Shown piece after piece: positions 17,959 to 28,405 of a stretch of 64,000 nt of DNA (the stretch's first letter is position 1; each line of letters opens with the position of its first letter). The DNA comes from Phytohabitans suffuscus (GTDB lineage Bacteria > Actinomycetota > Actinomycetes > Mycobacteriales > Micromonosporaceae): assembly GCF_011764565.1 (NCBI RefSeq), contig NZ_AP022871.1, positions 4,154,320-4,218,319 on the forward strand. Direction: 5' to 3'. A program made the position numbers and the translations under genes. Under the pieces are notes generated by a model. That model saw only the letters and a program-made list of their open reading frames with translations. It had not been told where the DNA came from and searched no databases.

Positions 17959-19810
17959 GCGGCAAACCCGAGTACACCCCGTGGCTGATCCCCGGCTTCG
18001 CGATGGTCAACCTCGTGGTCTTCACCGTGCTCTGGGCCGGAGGCACGATCGGAGTGGCCCTCGCCGGGTACGGCTGGCAGAGCCCGCCGTTCACACTCTC
18101 CGTCTACTTCGCCCTGCTCAGCGGCTCCGCGGACGAGGTGTGGCCGGGCGTTCCGCCGCTGGCCACCTACGGCGGAGCGGTCGCGCTGATCCCGCTCGTC
18201 GTCGCGCCGGTGGCCATGCTGGCCCCCTGGTGATGCGAAAGACCCGGCGTCCCAAGGGCCTGGCCCACGCCGGCGAGCTCAAGAGCCTCATCGGCAAGGG
18301 GATCGAGGCCCGCGCCCGCCAGCTGCGCCCATCCCTCAAGCACGTCTCACACCCGCACCCCGACGACATGGGAAACCTGCTCGGCAACCTGGAACCGGAC
18401 GGGCCTGAGCTGCGCTCCTCGTTCGAGGACGTCGAGCTCGACCTGATGGCGCCGCGCGCGGGGAAGTCCACCGGTATCGCCATCCCGCGGCTGCTGCGCG
18501 CACCCGGGTCAGTCCTGCTCACCTCGAACAAGTCGGACGTCTTCACGGTCACCCGCCGGGAGCGCATGAAGGTGGGCAGGGTCTGGACGTTCGACCCGCA
18601 GGGCATCGCGTACACCGAGCGGGCGATGTGGTGGGACCTGCTGGCCGGGTGCGACACCGTCGAAGGGGCGCGGCGCCAGGCCAGCCACTTCGTCAGCTCG
18701 GTCAACGACGACTCCTCCAAGAAGGACTTCTGGATCTCCGCGGCGCAGAACACGTTGACCGCTCTCTTCCACGCCGCCTCCCGGGGCGGGGCGAGCGTGA
18801 CCGACATGCTGGCGTGGCTCGCCGACCCGGGCGAACGAGCCCCGATCGACCTGCTCCGGGACGCCGGCATGCAGGCCATGGCGGACCAGCTCCAGGGCAC
18901 GGTACGCGGCGCCGTCCAGACCCGGGACGGCATCTACGAGACCGCCCGGCAGTGCGTGGCGTGCCTGCTCGACCCGGGCATCCTCGCCTGGGTCACCTAC
19001 GACCCGAACCATCCGCAGTTCGTCCCGGAGCGGCACGTCCAGAGCCAGGACACCCTCTACCTGCTCTCCAAGGACGGTGGTGGCTCCGCCGCCGGTGTGA
19101 TCGCCGGACTGGCGGACGCCACCATCCGCGCCGGCGTCGTCGCCGCCGAACGGATGGGTGGACGGCTGGACCCGCCGATGACCGCCATCCTCGACGAGGC
19201 GGCCAACGTGTGCCGCATCGCCGACCTGCCCGACCTCTACAGCCACCTCGGCTCGCGCGGGATCAGCGTGGTCACCCTCCTGCAGAGCTACCTGCAGGGC
19301 GTGCGGGTCTGGGGCGAGCCGGGGATGGACGCGCTGTGGAGCGCCGCCACCATCAAGCTGCTCGGCGCCGGGTTGGACGACGCCAACTTCGTCGACAAGA
19401 TCGCCCGCCTGGTCGGACAGCACGACGTCAAGACGCGCAGCTTCTCCCGCAGCCCCGGGAGCGGTTCGTCGCGGTCGGAGTCGTACCGGCTCGAACAGAT
19501 CCTGCCGGCGGACAAGATCCGGGCGCTGCCCAAGGGCACGGCCCTGCTGCTCGCCACCGGCATCCGACCCGCCATGATCCGGCTTCGCCCCTGGTACAAG
19601 GAGCCGAACGCCACGGCCATCTCCGCGGCGGCCAAGGCCGAGGTGCGGGCCATCACCGACCGGGCGGAGGCGCGCTGGCAGTACCAGCGGCCCGCGAGCT
19701 GGGCTGAGAGCCGATGGCCGTCAAGAAGCTCCAGGCGATCCGAGCGGCGTCCAAGCCGGTCTTCAAACCGGACGCGGCGAACCTCGTCTGGCTCGTCATC
19801 GTCGGGATAG
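17955..19810 (+). CDS. Type IV coupling protein (TraG/VirD4-like), possibly split at a C-run
   Basis: An N-terminal 92-residue frame (17955-18233) carries two transmembrane helices. The ATPase part continues in the -1 frame, joined at the five C's at 18223-18227, or starts separately at the ATG at 18233 inside a TGATG overlap. Walker A is LMAPRAGKSTG and Walker B is MTAILDEAANVC, followed by SRGISVVTLLQSY, as in TraG/VirD4 proteins that deliver DNA to the secretion channel. The frame runs 97 bp into the next gene, longer than usual; an additional frame slip near 19695 would end it at about 19706. The same GCCCCCTGG context occurs at the break in the preceding gene. Confidence 0.8.
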
Positions 19811-21170
19811 GACTGCTCCCCTTCACACTGCTGGCGCTGCTGGCACTGGTCGTCATCCTCGTCCTGCTCGTGATGTTCGCCGGCGGCTCGCAGCTGACCC
19901 ACTCACCCGACCCGTCGGTGTCCGGGTCGAGCGCCCCTGGCGAGATCATCACGGAGCTGGCCGGTGGTGACGGTCGCGGCACCTTCGCCGGGGCGAACGT
20001 GCCGGACCAGAAGCTCGTCGAGCCCATAGTGGACGCCGCGCAGGAGTGCGACCTGCTGACTCCGGTGATCATCGCGGCTCAGATCGAGTGGGCGTCCGGC
20101 TTCGACCCGAAGTGGGAGGGGCCGGACGGCGGGAAGGGCCTCTCCCAGCTGCCCCCGAGGTCTTCGGCGAGTTCGGTGAGGACGACGACGAAAACGGCGA
20201 GGTGTCGGCGTTCGATCCCGAGGACTCGATCTACGCCCACGCGCGGTACTTCTGCCACCTGGCCGGCGAGGTCAAGCGGCTGATCGATGACAACAAGGTC
20301 ATCGGTGGCCACCTCACGCTGACGTTGATGGCCTGGGACATGGGTCTGGAGGCGGTCGAGGCGGCGGGCGGCATGCCGATCATCTACCTGGACAGCTACC
20401 CGTTCCTGGTCCGCGGACTCTTCGCGAAGTACACGGCCGACGCCGGGGCGAGCTCGACCACGGCCCCTCGACGTCTCCCATCGCGGTCCCCTCGCCGGCC
20501 AGGGTGGAGGCGGGGCGGAGGACCACGGCGCCGCCCGCACCGGGCGGGACGTCGCGGCTCAGCGCGGCGCAGTTCGAGGAGTTTGTTTCCGAGCCGGAAC
20601 TCCTTCTACACGTACGCCGGACTGACGGAGGAGATGAAGAAGTTTCCCGCCTTCGCCGGGACCGGGGACGAGACGACCCGGAAGCGGGAGCTGGCCGCTT
20701 TTCTCGCGACCGTCGACCACGAGTCCGGCGGCCTCGTCCACATCGAGGAGATCAACCGGTCCGCCTGGGGCGACTACTGCGACACCAGCCAACCCTACGG
20801 CTGTGCCGCCGGTCAGACCTACCACGGGCGGGGCCCGATCCAGCTCAGCTGGAACACCAACTACAAGGCTGCGGGTGACGCGCTCGGCATCGATCTGCTG
20901 AACGAGCCAGACCTGGTCAAGACGGACTCTTCCGTCGCGTGGCGGACCGCGCTGTGGTTCTGGATGACCCAGACCGGCGCCGGCACGATGACCGCGCACG
21001 CCGCGACAACCGGTGACGCCGGTTTCGGCGAAACCATCCGCACCGTCAACGGCGCGGTGGAGTGCGGCGGTCGCGCCTCGGAGCGGGTACAGAACCGGAT
21101 CGCCAGGTACAAGCGGGTTGCCGCTGTGCTGGGCGTCCAACCAGAAGAGGAGGGCAAACTCACGTGCTAA
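19714..21170 (+). CDS. Lytic transglycosylase-GH19 chitinase fusion, frame broken
   Basis: After a cytoplasmic start and one transmembrane helix (about 27-58), the outer part holds two cell-wall hydrolase domains. Residues about 95-250 are a soluble-lytic-transglycosylase-like domain (IIAAQIEWASGFDPKWEG, catalytic Glu in QIE). After a Thr/Pro linker, residues about 285-486 are a GH19-like domain (FPSRNSFYTYAG, then catalytic HESGG and YHGRGPIQLSWN). The frame shifts at C-runs 20152-20156 and 20464-20467 (one base short each) and returns at 20582-20584 (one T extra); with these corrected the length is exactly 486 codons. It should open peptidoglycan for the transfer machinery. Confidence 0.75.
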
Positions 21171-21180
21171 GGCAGGGGTC

Positions 21181-21657
21181 ATGACATTGACGTCGCAGGA
21201 TGGCGAGCTGGTCCAGAGCGATACCTGGAGCGAAATGCCGGCCGAGCCGCCGATCGAGCCGCCGGCCGACCAGCCGGACGCCGGCAGGAAGCCGTTCTTC
21301 ATCCTCTACCTGGACGGACCGGAGTACGTCGAGGAGCTGGAGCGGCTCGCCTTCTGGGTGGACAACCTCCTGATCCCGGTGTACGGGGCGGAGGCCACCT
21401 CCAGCGCGCCGTGGTGTCCACGCTGGCCCGAGCATCCTGAGGCGATCGCCTACCTGCACGGCCTCTGGCTCGCCTGGCAGGAAAGGACCGGCAAGGACGC
21501 GTCGGCGTCCGGCCCGGCCGACTGGCATCAGGGGTACCTGTGGCCGACCATGGACATGCTGCGAAGCCCGAACGGTCCGTTCGCGGGCTGCAAGGCAGGG
21601 TCGCACCGCCCGAAGACGCGACCCTCCGTGGAGCGAAACGACCTCACGCATCACTGA
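21181..21657 (+). CDS. DUF4913 family protein
   Basis: This 158-residue soluble protein has the DUF4913 signature PWCPRWPEHPEAIAYLHGLW, followed by the WHQGYLWPTMDML segment. The family is common next to actinobacterial conjugation genes; its role is unknown. The ATG at 21181 follows GCAGGGG, and the gene comes 10 bp after the transglycosylase stop, so it is the last gene of the operon. A strong hairpin follows the stop. Confidence 0.82.
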   Translation: MTLTSQDGELVQSDTWSEMPAEPPIEPPADQPDAGRKPFFILYLDGPEYVEELERLAFWVDNLLIPVYGAEATSSAPWCPRWPEHPEAIAYLHGLWLAWQERTGKDASASGPADWHQGYLWPTMDMLRSPNGPFAGCKAGSHRPKTRPSVERNDLTHH

Positions 21658-21666
21658 GAAACACCC

Positions 21667-21688
21667 CCCCGGGGCGCAGGCCCCGGGG
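21667..21688 (+). terminator. Stem-loop between convergent genes
   Basis: CCCCGGGGC and GCCCCGGGG form a perfect 9-bp stem with the loop GCAG, lying between the end of the DUF4913 gene (21657) and the converging ispG end (21727). There is no T-tract, as is common in actinomycetes. It probably terminates transcription in both directions. Confidence 0.7.
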
Positions 21689-21726
21689 TCCGTTCCACGT
21701 TCGCCACCTCGCCGGGCGGCTATGAC

Positions 21727-22938
21727 CTACCGCCCGGTCGAGGGCGGGGTCACGATCACCTGCGGGCCGGGGACCAGGTCACGGAGCTCTTCGGGGAGTT
21801 CGGCGCCCATCTGGTCGGCGAGGCGGAGTGCTTCTTCGATCAGCGTCTCGACGATCTGCGACTCCGGCACGGTCTTGATGACCTTGCCCTTGACGAAGAT
21901 CTGGCCCTTGCCGTTGCCGGAGGCGACCCCGAGGTCGGCCTCCCGCGCCTCGCCCGGACCGTTCACCACGCAGCCCATCACGGCCACCCGCAGCGGGACC
22001 GGCAGGCCCTCCAACCCGGCGGTCACCTGCTCGGCCAATGTGTACACGTCGACCTGCGCCCGCCCGCACGACGGGCACGACACGATCTCCAGCCCGCGCT
22101 CACGCAGCCCCAGCGACTCCAGGATCGCGATACCGACCTTGACCTCCTCGACCGGCGGCGCCGACAGCGAGACCCGGATCGTGTCGCCGATCCCCTCCGC
22201 CAGCAGCGCACCGAACGCGACCGCCGACTTCACCGTGCCCTGGAACGCCGGACCCGCCTCCGTGACACCCAGGTGCAGCGCATAGTCACAGCGCTCGGCG
22301 AGCTGCCGGTACGCCCGGATCATCACCACCGGGTCGTGGTGCTTCACCGCGATCTTGATGTCGCGGAAGCCGTGCTCCTCGAACAGCGAGCACTCCCACA
22401 GCGCCGACTCCACCAACGCCTCCGCGGTCGCCTTGCCGTACTTCGCCAGCAGCCGCTTGTCCAGAGAGCCCGCGTTCACGCCGATACGGATGGACACGCC
22501 GGCGTCGGAGGCCGCCCGCGCGATCTCCGCCACCTTGTCGTCGAACGCCTTGATGTTTCCCGGGTTCACCCGTACCGCCGCGCAACCGGCATCGATCGCC
22601 GCGAACACGTACTTCGGCTGGAAGTGGATATCCGCGATGACCGGAATCTGTGACTTCTTCGCGATCGCCGGCAACGCCACGACGTCGTCCGCCGAGGGCA
22701 CCGCCACCCGCACAATCTGGCAGCCGGCGGCCGTCAGCTCCGCGATCTGCTGCAACGTGGCGTTGACGTCAGCCGTCAGCGTGGTGGTCATCGACTGCAC
22801 CGTCACCGGCGCACCGCCACCCACGGGCACCGGACCCACCATGATCTGCCGCGACTCACGCCGGGGCGCCAGCGGTGGTGGGGGCACTGCCGGCATGCCA
22901 AGAGAAACGGCCTGGCCAGGCGATCCGGGCTGGGTCAT
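21727..22938 (-). CDS. ispG: 4-hydroxy-3-methylbut-2-enyl diphosphate synthase
   Basis: The product is a 403-residue IspG (GcpE), which converts methylerythritol cyclodiphosphate to HMBPP in the non-mevalonate isoprenoid pathway using a [4Fe-4S] cluster. The TIM-barrel start VTVQSMTTTLTADV is present, as are the cluster ligands SCPSCGRA and the later Cys in VMGCVVNGPGEA with its Glu. I start at the ATG at 22938 (MTQPGSPG) because GGAGG lies just upstream. The usual neighbours dxr and the RseP-like protease gene are absent; it stands alone between a secretion module and a phosphodiesterase gene. It may be a second copy. Confidence 0.95.
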   Translation of the reverse strand: MTQPGSPGQAVSLGMPAVPPPPLAPRRESRQIMVGPVPVGGGAPVTVQSMTTTLTADVNATLQQIAELTAAGCQIVRVAVPSADDVVALPAIAKKSQIPVIADIHFQPKYVFAAIDAGCAAVRVNPGNIKAFDDKVAEIARAASDAGVSIRIGVNAGSLDKRLLAKYGKATAEALVESALWECSLFEEHGFRDIKIAVKHHDPVVMIRAYRQLAERCDYALHLGVTEAGPAFQGTVKSAVAFGALLAEGIGDTIRVSLSAPPVEEVKVGIAILESLGLRERGLEIVSCPSCGRAQVDVYTLAEQVTAGLEGLPVPLRVAVMGCVVNGPGEAREADLGVASGNGKGQIFVKGKVIKTVPESQIVETLIEEALRLADQMGAELPEELRDLVPGPQVIVTPPSTGR

Positions 22939-23274
22939 TGGGCACCTCCACAAGGGATACGGTCTCGTCGACTCGCGTCCTACGGCTCACACCACACCCG
23001 GGTTCACACAAAGTACGACGTCGTCCACGTCGCGGCGACGTTACCGCCGGGTCGCGGGCCTCAGGAATTTCGCGAGCTCGTGCTGAACCAGTCGCGCTCC
23101 GCTTCCGTCATGCACGCACAGGTCGCCTTAGGGCCCGTCGATGGCGAGCCAACGAGTAACAGCGCACCCGTCTTCCGCTCGTGTAAGGAGAACCATGTCC
23201 GTTCAGGAATCGGGACAGGACCCATCGCGCTCATCCTCTTTCCCGCCCGCCGCGGATTGGCGCGGGTGGAGAAC
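22939..23274. other. Divergent spacer between ispG and the phosphodiesterase gene
   Basis: This 336-bp region must hold the promoters of both divergent genes. An alternative phosphodiesterase start with AAGGAG lies at 23195. I see no other gene here. Confidence 0.4.
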
Positions 23275-24396
23275 ATGCTGGAGCGGGCCCAGCGCGGCCT
23301 GCGGCTGGCACAGCAAGCGGTGGTGCGGGCGCGGACGAAGCAGACCATCGCCGCGGCTGAGGGCCACCCGAACCAGCCGCTGCTGATCGCGCACCGGGGC
23401 GGGACCGCGGACTACCCGGAAAACACGCTGCTGGCCATCAAGCAGTCCCTCAAGGCCGGAGCGGACGGCGTGTGGCTGAGTGTGCAGGCCACCCAGGACG
23501 GCGTGCCGGTCCTGTACCGCCCCAGGGACCTCGGGGAGCTGACCAACGGGTCCGGGACGATTGCCGAAAAGACCTTCAAGGAGCTGTCCGAGCTGAATGC
23601 CGGCCACCACTTCAAGAGCGCGGACGGCACCTACTCCTATCGGCGGGCGGGCCGGGCCGTGGGTATCCCCAGGGTCGACGAGGTGCTGAAGGTCATCCCC
23701 AAGGGCAAGCAGATCTACCTCGACCTGAAGCAGACTCCCGCGAAGCACGTGGTCGAGGCCGTCAGCAAGCTGCTGGACCGGCACGACGCGTGGGGCAGGG
23801 TCCGCCTGTACTCCACGGACGAAGACACCACCCGGCTGCTGCGCGACGAGCCCAGGGCCCAGGTGGCCGAGTCCCGTAACCTCACCCGGCAGCGCCTGGC
23901 CGAGCACGCCCTTGAAGGCGGCGAGTGCAAGAGCGCCCCTGCTGAGCCCTGGGTCGGCTTCGAGCTGAAGCGGAAGATGATCCTGACCGAGATGTTCACC
24001 CTCGGCCGGGGCGACTCGCCGGTGTACGCCCAGCTGTGGACCAAGGGCGCGATGGACTGTTTCAAGAAGGCGAGGCCAGACCTTCCCATCGTCATGTTCG
24101 GCGTCAACACCAAGAGTGACCTCGAAACCGCCGCGGACCTGGGCGCCCACGCCGTCCTCGTCGACTCCCCCCGAAAGATGATCCCCCAGTCGGTCGGTGC
24201 GAACCCGGCTCTGGCAACGGCTCGATCGCACCGTTACCTGCAGACCCCTTCGGGATACAACCAGGCAAGGACGGCCCGGGCCGCTTCTTTCACCTCGGTT
24301 TCCACCTCGACAAAGACCCTCTCGAACGGAGCGCACAGCTCCTCGGCGCCGCACGACCTACAGGCGAGTCCCCGTTCGCGACAGCCCGTCGGGTGA
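23275..24396 (+). CDS. Glycerophosphodiester phosphodiesterase family protein
   Basis: The GDPD domain starts at about residue 40 with LLIAHRGGTADYPENTLLAI (the HRG and ENT motifs), and is followed by EADxVW-like GADGVWLSVQATQDGVPVL and a later KQIYLDLKQTP strand. The family Glu and Asp after the HRG motif read V and S here (GVWLSVQ), so metal binding may be altered. The C-terminal 60 residues are unrelated Ser/Thr-rich sequence. I start at the ATG at 23275 (GGTGGAG upstream). A better ribosome site precedes the ATG at 23195, whose frame would join this one if one G were added at 23264-23266. Confidence 0.7.
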   Translation: MLERAQRGLRLAQQAVVRARTKQTIAAAEGHPNQPLLIAHRGGTADYPENTLLAIKQSLKAGADGVWLSVQATQDGVPVLYRPRDLGELTNGSGTIAEKTFKELSELNAGHHFKSADGTYSYRRAGRAVGIPRVDEVLKVIPKGKQIYLDLKQTPAKHVVEAVSKLLDRHDAWGRVRLYSTDEDTTRLLRDEPRAQVAESRNLTRQRLAEHALEGGECKSAPAEPWVGFELKRKMILTEMFTLGRGDSPVYAQLWTKGAMDCFKKARPDLPIVMFGVNTKSDLETAADLGAHAVLVDSPRKMIPQSVGANPALATARSHRYLQTPSGYNQARTARAASFTSVSTSTKTLSNGAHSSSAPHDLQASPRSRQPVG

Positions 24397-24573
24397 CAGC
24401 GCGCGGGCAGCCCCGCGTCGTCGTGAGAGTGACCTCTGCGAACCGCTTTGGAGATTTTGGGCTACCGCGACGTCCGTCGTGGTCCGGACCGTTGCTCCCG
24501 CGGCCTCGCCCTTCGCGGTAGCTCAAAGTTCTTTGATAGGCACCGACCACGGTGACGCCATGGGATGGATCGT

Positions 24574-27500
24574 CTAGTTGGCGCGGGAGCGGTCGAGGAC
24601 CTCCTCGGTCGTCAGCGGGCTCTTCGGGTGGTGGCTGAGGCACAGCGGCGTGCGTACCTTCCGCGGGGCCTCGCCCTCGGCCGCCAGATAGAACTCGCCG
24701 GTGCTCAGCCGCGAGACGTCGGTGACGTCTCCGCCCTTCGCCTTCGCCATCTCGCGCGCGGCCTCGATCTGGATCGGGCTGTTCAGCAGGCCGTAGAACT
24801 GGGTGGCCGCGTTGCCCGGGATGCGGTTGTGCAGTCCCTTCGGCGCCTGGGTGGCGAATACCAGCCCGAGGCCGTACTTGCGTGCCTGCGAGGCCAGAGC
24901 AAGGGTGCTCTGCGTGCACGCCGTCATGGTCCCTGATGGTGCGAGTGTCTGGGCCTCGTCCATGACGAACAGGCCGAGCAGTGGCCGATCTCCGGCCGGG
25001 TTCTTCTTGATGTACGCGAAAAGGGCCATCTCCAGTTGGTTGACGAAGCTCTGGCGCATGTCGTCGGAGGGCAGGCCGACCAGGCTGACCACGGAGATAC
25101 GCGCCCGCTTTCCACCTGACGGTGTCAGCAGGATGGCCGGGTCCAACGGCGTGCCGTCGCCGCCGAACATCGGGTCGTTGTCGATTGACGCCGTGAGCGT
25201 CTGGGCCAGACCGCTGGCGATCTTGTCGGCCTCCTCGAGCCCGCTGACCCCGTCCGGGAGGTCGGCGAGCGTCTCGATCAGCCCCCGCAACGTGCTGCCG
25301 CCGCGTCGGCCGTAGTGATCCACCGCCCGCCGCAGGACGGCCAGGCCGAGGTGCGCCTTTGTGGCCCGACTGTCCAGCCGTGCCCGCGGGATCAGCGCGG
25401 CCACCGCCGAGTCGACGGCCTCGTTGAACTCGTCCGGGTCGTCGAGGACGCTCTTGAAGTCTGGCAACGGCTGGAAGCTCAGCGGTCGTCCGGTCTCCCG
25501 CCTCGGCGTCCACACCAGGACCTCGGTGCCGGCGATGTAGTCGGCGGCTTTGCCCGCGTCGCCGGGGCCCAAGCCTCCGGCGGCGATGGCCACGGGTCGC
25601 CGAGCCGGGCGAGGTCGTTGTTCGGATCGAGCACGATGGCGGATACGCCGTGCAGGGCGCATTCCTCGACCAGGCGCCGGATCAGCACCGTCTTGCCCGA
25701 GCCCGATCCGGCGAAGATCGCGACGTGCTTGCGCAGCGACTCAAGGGCGAGGCGGACAGGCTCGCCGGTGGTGTAGTCGTGGCCGACCGTCAGCGTCGGC
25801 ACCGCTTGCGGTGATTCGCCGGTCGTCTGCCCTGAGGGTGTCGGCTCTTTCGTCGTCTGCCCTGACGGCGCGTTCGCCGGCTCGACCGTCTTCGACGGCG
25901 TCGCCGACTCCGACAGAACCGCCATGGCCTGGCGGAAGATCTGGATCTCGCTGGCCGGTCGCCGCTGCATCAGCCACGCGGGAAGGTCGACGGCCGCCTC
26001 GTCGAGCAGTACCTTGAGCGCGGCCAGAGCGCGCAGGTCGGACTCTTCGAGAGCCAGTGTCGTCGTGTTCTTGGACTGGAGCTCCTCGATGATGCTCAGC
26101 GTCTTGGCGCCGGTCCACGCGCCGTTGCGCAGGAAGTAGAGTCTGCGCTTCGGCACCTGGTACTCGACACCCGCCGCCGTCACCGCTCGCTTGATGCGGT
26201 GCAGCGCGGCCACGCCATGGTGCCTGCCGCTTATCGCCCGAAAGGACCAGTGCGCCTGGTCCTCCGTGCCCTCGTCGAGCGTGCGCCGAAGCCTCGCGTG
26301 GAGGGCGGGTTTGGCGCTCGGCGGACCGTCCTGGTTGAAAGTCTCGCCGGTCCCCCTTTGTTCGATGATCCATGCCGCCAGCCCGGCCGAGAGCAGGCCC
26401 GGAACGACCGCGTCTTCGCGGTCCGGGTCGAGCGGTGTCACGACGTCCGCTTCGTCCTTCAGCTCGCTGAAGCGCGCGTCGAACTGCTTGCTCACGTCGT
26501 CCGAGATGCTCGTGGGGACCAGTGCCACCGCGCTCGGCTCGCTGCTTGGCGGTTCGCCCAGGTGCCTGAGCTCTCGGACCTGGTTGTTCAGCAGGCAGTC
26601 GCGGACGTGCGCGTCGATCTCGATCAGCAACTGCCGGGGGGTGAACTTGGCGGCGGTGTCGAACGCCTCGGGACGGATCGGCCACGACGGGTAGGGCGGT
26701 GAGAACCGGACCAGCCGGAAGCTGTGGGCGAACCGCTTTTCGATCAGGCTCCGGGCGATGGCCGGGTCGCGGATCGTCAGCATCTCCTCGGGCTCGCGGA
26801 AGCGGTCGCGCACGGTGTCGGTCGCTCTGCTCTTGATGAGCATCCACGATGGAGGGATGCAGGCCACGAGCGTCAGCGTCCTGCGGGTGTCCTGGCGCAG
26901 CGCCATCAACCCGTGCGCGATGTGTTCGAGGACCAGCAGCTGCGCCCAGTCGTCGGTGCTGGCGGGCTCGGACTGCTGCCCGTCGTGCGACGCCGCCGAC
27001 GACTGTGAGATCAACGTGTCGATCTGGTCGACGGCCATCACGGTGGGGCCGGTCAGCGCGAGCAGCTTGGACAGCTCACGGACGATCTCCTGCGCGGTGC
27101 GCGGCTTGCGCCGCATGCGCCACTGGGCACGCTCCCCGGGCTCGGCCTCCGGCTCCGAGCTGAAGTAGTTCTCCGCGAGGTCGCGGTGCGCGACGTCATC
27201 CGAGGCGGAGAGCGCGAGCGCGCGGGCGGTGTCGTCGCACTCGCGCGCGACCAGCCGGTCGTAGTCGCCCAAGCCGAGGACGAAGGCGTCCAGCGCCGCC
27301 GGGGTCAGCTCGGTTTCCCCCATGACGGCCCGCCGCGCCGACCGGGGCGCGCCAACCACCGACGAAAGCCGCCTTAGGAACAGCCGCAGCTGGGTGTCGC
27401 TACCCGGTACGGCACGAAAGAGGCCCTCCAGCATCGAGGCCAGGACGCTGTCCCAGAATCCCTTGGCGTCGAGCAGGCTCACCAGGAAGAAGTAGCCGCC

Positions 27501-27752
27501 CTGGTCCTGGATCTGTTGACGCACCCAGCCGAGCAGGTGGGTCTTACCCGACCCGCGTCGACCCTTCAATATCAGGCCGAGCGGGCTGCCGTCCCTACTC
27601 GCTTTCGCGTCGGCCATGCCGGCGAGGATGTCGTTGACCACGCCTTGGTGCAGCCCTTCGACATGGAACGGCGACGGGCGCCAGACGTCGTCGGGTACCG
27701 GCGCCCAGTCGAACCTGAGCGCTGCCAGTGCTTTGCGTTCGTCTTCGTTCAT
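24574..27752 (-). CDS. Two-motor NTPase with HerA-like C-terminal domain, frame broken
   Basis: Joined at the GGGGCCC at 25564-25570, this gene encodes about 1,058 residues. The N-terminal ATPase module has Walker A GRRGSGKT near residue 65 and a TVMAVDQID Walker B. The C-terminal module is HerA/FtsK-like: AIFAGSGSGKTVLIRRL near 665, LGLFVMDEAQTLAPSG, then YGLGLVFATQAPKGL, with a Thr/Pro/Gly linker (SGQTTxE repeats) between. HerA motors translocate DNA, often with a nuclease partner. It is the last gene of a four-gene operon and overlaps the winged-helix gene by 4 bp. The break lies inside the HerA domain; one more base makes it continuous. Confidence 0.8.
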
Positions 27753-28405
27753 CGCGTTCCGATGGCAATCAGGTGTGTGTCCTGCCCGCCGACCCGCACC
27801 GCGTTGCGGCGATCCTCGTCGGTGAGGGTCTTCTGGTTGGATTCGGGCATCATTTCCACGTCTTCCGCCTGGCTCAGCAGCCGGAACGCCTCGTCGAGCG
27901 CCTCGCTGGGCACGTCGCCAAGCTGCCGGCGAACGACCGTGTGTCTGAGCCAGGCACCGGGACGTGGGACCAGCGACTCGTAGACCTTGCGAATCCGCCC
28001 GTCGAGGTCGTCATCATCGGGCGCCGCGGCCACAATCTCGACGCCTTCACTGGGTGCCGCGCGCGAGAACATCTCCCCGAATCTCTGATACGCGCCGCCG
28101 TTCAACACCCGTTCCCGGAGGTTGTCGTGCAACGCGCTCAACGCCGCGCCCAACACCCTGGACCGCGGACTGTCGAAGTTCAGCTCCTGGTGCACGCGGT
28201 CCCAACCCTTGTCGTCCAGCACATGGACGAAGGACCGACCCACCTTCTCGGTCTTGACGTAGCCGGCGTCGTTCAGCTTTCTGCGGCTCGCGCCGGTCAA
28301 CTTTATCTTGTAGAGCTTGTCCAAATCCGGGTTGGAGATCTCCCGCGCCTCCGCCATCAACACGATGAGCAGCGCGCTCTCGGACGGAGTGAGATTGTCA
28401 GCCAC
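27749..28405 (-). CDS. Winged-helix-containing operon protein
   Basis: This is a 218-residue protein. Residues 1-75 look like a winged helix (LTPSESALLIVLMAEAREIS, then LTGASRRKLNDAGYVKTEKVG, VHVLDDKGWDRV). The rest is a helical domain of unknown type ending in polar residues. I use the GTG at 28405 because GAAAGGA lies upstream; it overlaps the nuclease-like stop by 8 bp. The stop overlaps the HerA-like gene (ATGA). It could regulate the operon or guide the NTPase to DNA. Confidence 0.68.
   Translation of the reverse strand: MADNLTPSESALLIVLMAEAREISNPDLDKLYKIKLTGASRRKLNDAGYVKTEKVGRSFVHVLDDKGWDRVHQELNFDSPRSRVLGAALSALHDNLRERVLNGGAYQRFGEMFSRAAPSEGVEIVAAAPDDDDLDGRIRKVYESLVPRPGAWLRHTVVRRQLGDVPSEALDEAFRLLSQAEDVEMMPESNQKTLTDEDRRNAVRVGGQDTHLIAIGTR

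Noticed and set aside
12437..20467. Programmed -1 frameshifting as a regulated feature of the secretion operon.
   Set aside because: The same kind of break occurs in unrelated genes elsewhere in the window, and slippery heptamers with downstream structures are not evident, so missing bases explain it better.
11035..21657. An AICE-type element with FtsK-like TraB transfer.
   Set aside because: The transfer genes are of the multi-component type IV kind with VirB4-like and coupling ATPases; no TraB, Rep or Xis is visible.
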